From: Canna indica
Taxonomy: Eukaryota; Streptophyta; Magnoliopsida; Zingiberales; Cannaceae
Reading direction: 5' to 3'
Assembly (NCBI GenBank): GCA_034359265.1
Contig: CP136896.1
Location: 30,878,001-30,942,000, forward strand
Length of the DNA stretch: 64,000 bases
Shown piece after piece: positions 58,290-64,000 of this stretch. Within the stretch, counting starts at the first letter, position 1. Each line of letters begins with the position of its first letter. The position numbers and the translations under genes were made by a program. The notes under the pieces were generated by a model that was not told where the DNA came from, searched no databases, and saw nothing but the letters and a program-made list of their open reading frames with translations.

Positions 58290-58460
58290 AATTTCGGACG
58301 CGCGCCGGAATCGTCCACTTTGGACGCGCGCCGGTATCGTCCAATTCGGACTCGCGCCGGAATCGTCCACTTCGGACGTGCGCCGGAATCGTGCAATTCG
58401 GACTCGCGGCGGAATCGTCCACTTCGGACGCGCCCCGAAATCGTCCAATATGGACTCGAA
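58290..58460 (+). repeat. Tandem repeat, about 30-bp period, GC-rich
   Basis: About six units of TCGGACnCGCGCCGGAATCG followed by TCCA(C/A)(T/A)T, starting near 58290. Each unit contains CG-rich words; the last copies are degenerate. Confidence 0.85.
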
Positions 58461-58564
58461 CTGTCTCGAAACATTTAGAAAATAATCATCCTCCGACGAG
58501 TTGATATGTTTCACGTACGCATCGACGATCGGATATGATTTAGCAAAACCTTAGATCCGTTCGG

Positions 58565-58618
58565 GAATTGTATGTTCGTGTAAAAGAAGTAGATGATCTT
58601 TTATACGACGTACAATTC
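58565..58618 (+). repeat. Short hairpin in the CACTA leader
   Basis: GAATTGTATGTTCGTGTAAA (58565 on) pairs with TTTATACGACGTACAATTC (ending 58618), with a few mismatches and a loop of about 8 bases. Confidence 0.75.
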
Positions 58619-58644
58619 TTGAATTATCCCTGATTGGACAATTT

Positions 58645-58852
58645 GGGAATATAGTTATTTGTACTGCACTTACGTTTTTATTTTAACTGTTGACTAATTA
58701 TTCTAAATTTCGGCAATATCTCTCTTGTTCTCCGATACGCGCCCAGATGATATGCGTATTCGGAGAACTGTAGGGAGATGCTGTCGAAATTTAGAATAAT
58801 TAGTTAACAGTTAAAATAAAAACGTAAGTGCAGTACGAATAACATAAATCCC
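58645..58852 (+). repeat. Long hairpin (208 nt) in the CACTA leader
   Basis: The arms 58645-58742 and 58755-58852 are almost fully complementary; the core TTTTTATTTTAACTGTTnAC and the segment TAATTATTCTAAATTTCG pair without gaps. Pairing continues, with some mismatches, to a small loop near 58743-58754. It ends about 65 bases before the transposase start codon. This could be a small-RNA precursor or an inserted foldback element. Confidence 0.9.
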
Positions 58853-58917
58853 GAATAGAATAGGACAATCTCACCTAAAGACATTAACCAAAGAAATTAT
58901 CATTGATTGACAGAATC

Positions 58918-61900
58918 ATGTCGGCTGATCGAAGTTGGATGTACCGACGTCTTGATCGTGGAGCTTTAACGAATGAGTTTCGATTAGGCGTAACGTACTT
59001 CCTCAATTTCGCCTATTCGAATCGAAATTTCGTTAGCATGGGTGATCAAATCCGATGTCCGTGCCGCATTTGTTCAAATGGACGATTTTTCGATCGGGAG
59101 ACTGTCACTCTGCATCTATATACCAAAGGATTTGCACCAAGATATTTTCTATGGACTTGTCACGGGGAGTCACGCGAAGTCGGGACGTCGAGAAATCCTA
59201 TCGTTCAGACATATGGTGAATCTTCCTCTGCTGGTGCTTCTTCATCCAGTCAATGTAGGGGGTCAAATCCCTATAGAACTATGATACTTGATAGTCTTGG
59301 GGGTCAATTCCACCTGAATGATAATGTTGATCGGCCAGATCTTCAGACATCAGTCCCACCAGATACTACAGCGGTTGATATCACAGAAGTAGGGGCTGCG
59401 GTAGAGATTGAATTACCGAATAAAGAAGCTGCAGAATTTTACGAGATGTTGAAAGCTGCCGATGAACCTTTGTATGAGAATTGTTCTAAATACACTAGGT
59501 TTTCAGCAATGACACAGCTCTTAAGCATCAAGGCCGATTGTAATATCAGCGGAGTTGCGTATGATCGGATTGCTGGATTGATTAATGGAATGCTGCCTAC
59601 TGATAACAAGTTTGAGCCTACTTTTTATAAGACTAAAAAGCTAATGAGAAAATTGGGGCTTGGGTACGAAAAAATACACGCGTGCCAAAATAACTGCATT
59701 TTATATTATAAAGAAAATGTGTAGTTGGATAAATGCCCTGTATGTCAACACCCTCGTTACAAGGAGAAGAAATCGGTCCGACAGAAAAATATCCCGTTTA
59801 AGGTGCTTCGGTATTTTCCACTAACACCGAGGCTTCAAAGGTTATTCATGTCGGAAAAGACAGCCCCCTACATGAGTTGGCATGCAAGAAGTCGTGATGA
59901 TACAGTAATGACTCATCCATCTGACAGTGAAGCATGGAAACATTTGGATACATGTTATCCTTCATTTGCTAGGGATACTAGAAATATCAGATTGGGATTG
60001 TGCACAGATGGTTTTAATCCGTTTGGACATTCTGCAACTCCTTATTCAGTTTGGCCAGTGCTGCTGACAGTTTATAATTTGCCACCGTCAATGTGCATGA
60101 AAGATGAATTTATTTATCTTTCGATGATTATTCCGGGTCCTAAGGGTCCGCGAAAAGAAATTGACATATTTCTCAGACCCTTGATAGATGAATTGAAAAC
60201 ATTGTGGACTGAGGGAGCTGTCACTTATGATTGTCATCGGAAGCAAAACTTCAATTTAAAGGCCGCGGTCTTGTGGACAATCAATGATTTCCCTGCGTAC
60301 GGCATGTTGTCGGGTTGGAGCACTCACGGCCGACTCTCTTGTCCGTATTGTATGGAACACTCTAAATCAATCAGTCTTCAGAACGGACGAAAAATCTCAT
60401 TCTTTGATTGTCATCGTCGATTCCTACCGGTTAATCACCAGTATCGAAGGAATCGTAATAAATTTACTAAGGGCAGAGTCGAAAGAGATGGGTCACCACC
60501 GATGTTGTCTGGTGAACAAATGTTAGCACGTGTTTCAGCACTTCCAGATATAGTATTTGGTCGCAATGAAAGAGTGTCAGGTTTTGGCCAAACACACAAC
60601 TGGGTGAAAAAAAGTATCTTTTGGGAATTGCCCTATTGGAGTTCATTATTGATTCGACATAATTTAGATGTCATGCACATTGAAAAAAATGTGTTTGATA
60701 ATATTTTCAACACTGTGATGGATATTTCTGGAAAAACTAAAGATAATGTCAAAGCCCGACATCATCTGAAAATACTTTGTAAAAGACCAGAGTTGGAGTT
60801 ACAAGAGGTCAACGGATGATATCTGAAACCGAAGGCCCTATATGTGTTAAATAAACAACAGATCAAAGATGTTTGTCAATGGGTAAAAGAACTCAGATTA
60901 CCCGATGGATATGCTTCAAACTTATCTCGATGTGTGAACGTCGATGATTGCAAAATATCAGGGATGAAGAGCCATGATTGTCATGTATTCATGCAGAGAT
61001 TACTTCCGATCGCATTTCGAGATCTTCTACCTGATAATATTTGGGGTCCGTTGACTGAATTAAGTATGTTTTTTAGAAGCATCTGTGCAAATGTCCTTCG
61101 AGTCGAAGATATGTCAACACTTGAAAATAATATTGTTGAAATCATATGCAAGCTGGAGCAGTTTTTCCCTCCTGCATTTTTTGACTCGATGGAGCATCTA
61201 CCGATACACTTGGCATACGAGGCACGAGTTGGTGGCCCCGTTCAATATCGTTGGATGTACTTATTTGAAAGATACATGAATCGTCTGAAGAAAAAAGTAA
61301 AGAACACCGCAGCTGTTGAAGGATCAATATCTGAATCGTATATCATCCAAGAAATTTCAACATTCTGCTCATTTTACTTTGAATCGATAGTACATACAAG
61401 ATTTGATCGTCTTCCACGTAACGACGACGGGGGTGTTCGACATTCAGATGGACGTTTAAATATATTTTGTCACTCTGGTCGTGCTTTTGGTTCTCGTCCA
61501 TCTCGACACTTAAGCGATGAAGAGTATCATTTGGCACACTTGTATGTATTACTCAATTGTCCAGAGATTGAACAATTCATTGAAATATTTGACATTGAGA
61601 TGGTGCAAAAATACTCTATTCACAACGATCAAGAATTGGAGAGATTACGGAATCGTGATTTCCCTACTTGGATTCAGACTTACAGCAAAGATCACAGAGC
61701 TGAAATAGATGAAAGAATATTTGAGTTTGTTAGTGGACCGTCGCGACTTGTGTTGTGCTATAGCGGATATTTTGTTAACGGGTATAAATTTCACACACTT
61801 GAATATTCATCTACAAAAAAGACGATGAATGCTGGGGTCTGCGTGAAAGGGACAACCTATGTTGAATGTGATATGGATTTTTATGGACTGGTGGAAGAAG

Positions 61901-62397
61901 TGATAGAGTTGCACTACTTCGGCTTGAAATCAGTGATCCTATTTAGATGTCATTGGTTCGATACAACAGAAAGGGGCATGAAAGTTCATCCAAAATACAA
62001 ACTTGTTGAGGTCAATTACAAATCGAAATTGGCAGCAAATGAGCCTTTTATATTGGCATCACAAGCCGAACAAGTATATTACGCGAAGTATCCGGCTCGA
62101 AATAAAGATAGAGCGGATTGGCGTGTAGTCTGTAAGACAAAAGGTAGAGGAAAAATTGATCCGATAGTAGGAGAAAATGATCCTCCTGGTTTCTATCAAG
62201 AAGATGATCTTCTTGCTGTGGATCGTATTATTCCAATACTCGAGGATGCAGACACAACGTCAATTCAATTAGAAGATGAATATGCTGATGATGACGATCA
62301 TGAAATTGAGGAAGCTGGAGATGAAGAAGATGAAGAAGAGGAAGAAGAGGAAGAAGAAGAAGAATTCGAAGACTATTATTCAGATGATGAAGAATAA
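58918..62397 (+). pseudogene. TNP2-like CACTA transposase with two in-frame stops
   Basis: A single 1,160-codon frame from ATG 58918 to the TAA at 62395. It is interrupted only by TAG (59722-59724) and TGA (60817-60819). Domains in order: transposase-associated N-terminal domain (SWMYRRLDRG ... CPCRICSNGRFF), Transposase_21/tnp2 domain (KFEPTFYKTKKLMRKLG, CPVCQHPRYK, GLCTDGFNPFG, MLSGWSTHGRLSCPYC, LDVMHIEKNVFDN), DUF4218 (MKSHDCHVFMQRLLPIAFRDLL), DUF4216 (FYGLVEEVIELHYFG) and a strongly acidic tail. TNP2 proteins cut the element ends. Either stop could be the edge of a missed intron, but no splice sites remove them neatly and the frame continues unchanged across both. Translation of the whole protein looks impossible from this copy. 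Confidence 0.9.
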
Positions 62398-62472
62398 TTG
62401 TAAAGTATATATTTTATTAAATATATCTCTACTATTTATACAATAATCTGATTATATGTCTGTTCGACAGAT

Positions 62473-64000
62473 ATGTCTGGTCGTGGTTATCGACGCAGGA
62501 GAGTTTCGGAGTCTCCGATCGGTGAGACTCCAGCACTTACTCATGCTGCTGATCCACCTGTTGCTGATCCTCATTCCGATGATACTGCCGAGGCTAGTAC
62601 ATCCAGACGTAGGCGGCCACGCGGGCCGAACAGGTGGCAGCCTCCACCAGCCACAGAGTCACGTAGATTGATTAGCGTGATTGGGGAGCGGTAATATATC
62701 ATGAATTATGAATCATTACAAATTCATTATATCATAATATAATATTAAAATTTATTTTTGTTGTGCAGGTTCGAGCAAGAAGAAGTGCCGAGGAGCATTT
62801 CTTCTACTATTCGACGATACATGCACGGGGCATGGCCTACGTGGTCTCACGTGCCTAGCGAGCACGTCGACATGTTATGGCGCGAGTTTGAGGCACGTAT
62901 TATTATTATTTTTTACATGCATGATGATATATTAATATTGGTACTGATATTATTATTTTGCAGGCTCGCTATACATGGGCCGAGGACCAGAGGCCCTTCA
63001 TTTACGCTGTCTGGGAGGCTATTTCCCGGGCAAGGTACAACGGGCAGCTGGGGCAGGCTCGGTCCCAAGCGATGGCCCGAGCTGGGACCACTAACATCGC
63101 GGAGACTCGGGGATACGGCCCCAGTTGGATTACTCCGGATATATGGGACCAGCTCGTGGGGATATGGTCGACGGATCGATGGCAGGAGGTTTCTCGGAAT
63201 GCGGCTAGAAATCGCATGTCGGGAGGAGCAGCGCGTCACACCGGCGGCTCTGTTGCATTTGCAGTGCACGCAAACCGTATGGTAAGTATATCTTTTAATT
63301 ATATATTTTATTTGTTATTATGTGTACTAATTAATGTATTTGTTTTGTAAATGTAGACGACGGTGTCGGATGACGGGAGTGTCCAGCGACCCTCCCCGAT
63401 GGCGGTGTTTGAGCGGACTCACCGTCGAGCACATGGGACGGGGGAGTACATCCACAACCGCGCTGCATACATTATGGTAATTATATATTTGTTTAAATTA
63501 TTCATTATATATTTATAATTTAAGTTTTATGATAAATATTAAACAAAAAATCAAACTCGAGTAGGAGACCTACAGCCAGACGGTGGTGCAGCGCGGGGGT
63601 ACCCCCGAGGACTTTGACGCAGCATCGTGGGTCGAGGCCGCAGGTGGCTGGGACCATGGCCGCGTATATGGCTTCGCAGATAGTGGTCATGCGCGAGCCG
63701 TACTAGGGCCACTTGGGGCACCGACCCCTCCGGTCGCTGGTGAGCGGCCGTCCATCTCTAGATCCAGTTATGATCATAGTAACAGAATAAGGACTCTAGA
63801 GGAGACGGTCGCGCGTCAGACTGAGATGATGGAGCGCCAGAGTCAGATGATGGCAGATATACAATCTATGCTACGCAACATGTCAGGTCATCCCGAAGCA
63901 GGCATCTCTTCGGCATCATCTAATCCGTCGTCCTCGAGTCAGTCTACGCCGGTGTACACTCAAGCGCTCCAGACCCCGCCATATAATCCAGACCATCCTC
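62473..64000 (+). CDS. TNPA-like second CACTA gene (Ptta/En/Spm family), 5' part
   Basis: Five exons in one frame: 62473-62690, 62769-62892, 62964-63281, 63357-63476 and 63565 to the window end. The start is MSGRGYRRRRVSESPIGETP. Exons 3-4 hold a Transposase_24-type core (WEAISRARYNGQLG, NRMSGGAARHTGGSVAF, PSPMAVFERTHRRAHG). Exon 5 contains a Ser-rich and Met/Gln-rich region (ARQTEMMERQSQMMADIQSM), a probable coiled coil. In exon 2 the donor reads GAG|GCACGT, so this intron would be GC-AG; the others are GT-AG. The family's protein binds subterminal repeats and can relieve silencing of the element. No stop is seen; the 3' end is outside the window. Confidence 0.75.

Larger units (their letters stand above)
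57544..64000 (+). mobile_element. CACTA (En/Spm-type) element, 5' part; 3' end beyond the window
   Basis: It starts CACTACTAGAAACTTC inside a gypsy relic. Next come subterminal repeats (57556-57845), a TATA-like box, a GC-rich leader with a 30-bp tandem repeat and two hairpins, the TNP2-like gene and the TNPA-like gene. The 3-bp TSD cannot be checked because the right end lies outside the window; the bases before the end are TCT. CACTA elements move by cut and paste using the TNP2-type transposase and the DNA-binding TNPA-type protein. Confidence 0.9.

Overview
This is a stretch of plant nuclear genome. The evidence is spliced genes with GT-AG introns, plant-type LTR retrotransposons (Ty1/copia, Sirevirus-like, and Ty3/gypsy), a CACTA element, Mutator- and hAT-type MITEs, a TRIM and a tRNA-derived SINE. 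The host is a flowering plant, but I cannot name the species. Only three host genes are visible: an intact MCTP/FTIP-type C2-domain membrane protein (5927-8254, +), a damaged ribosomal protein eL6 gene (14840-17378, -), and a complete 19-exon DNA topoisomerase VI subunit B gene (49806-56373, -). Almost everything else is transposon.

Layout. 1-5.3 kb: AT-rich DNA, a GGGTCGGG-type dispersed repeat and a 3.4 kb solo LTR with 5-bp target-site duplications (TSDs). 5.3-8.5 kb: the MCTP gene with its leader. 8.5-14 kb: MITE territory (hAT-type, CACTA end, 991-bp Mutator-type foldback, a complex inverted repeat). 14.8-17.4 kb: eL6, with a TRIM element in an intron, an 8-bp frameshifting insertion and a nonsense codon. 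18-30 kb: an old gypsy-type relic split by a 7.65 kb Sirevirus-like element D (19035-26682, minus strand, perfect GTATA TSD). 30-40 kb: Sirevirus-like element A, which lacks pol, is interrupted by a Helitron-like insertion and a foldback MITE, and carries an extra ORF before its 3' LTR. 40-47 kb: element B (gag and pol, decayed), joined by recombination to a truncated A LTR upstream and to a second gag fragment and a third LTR type (C) downstream. 47-49.3 kb: decayed repeats and a large foldback element. 49.8-56.4 kb: TOP6B. 56.9-57.5 kb: gypsy integrase relic. 57.5-64 kb: 5' part of a CACTA element that inserted into that relic, with subterminal repeats, two leader hairpins, a TNP2-like transposase with two in-frame stops, and a spliced TNPA-like second gene running off the window.

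The four Sirevirus-like LTR families (A-D) share a TGTTGGCY start, a TTTTGATGATAACA block, a TATAAATA box and, just upstream of that box, dense palindromes built on TCGGTCGACCGA. A and D look like related non-autonomous families (same shortened gag, no pol, a shared non-coding block). B is the only one with recognisable reverse transcriptase and RNase H. The most interesting leads are the extra ORF of element A, the LTR palindromes, and the long hairpin in the CACTA leader. None of these amounts to a proven new system from sequence alone.
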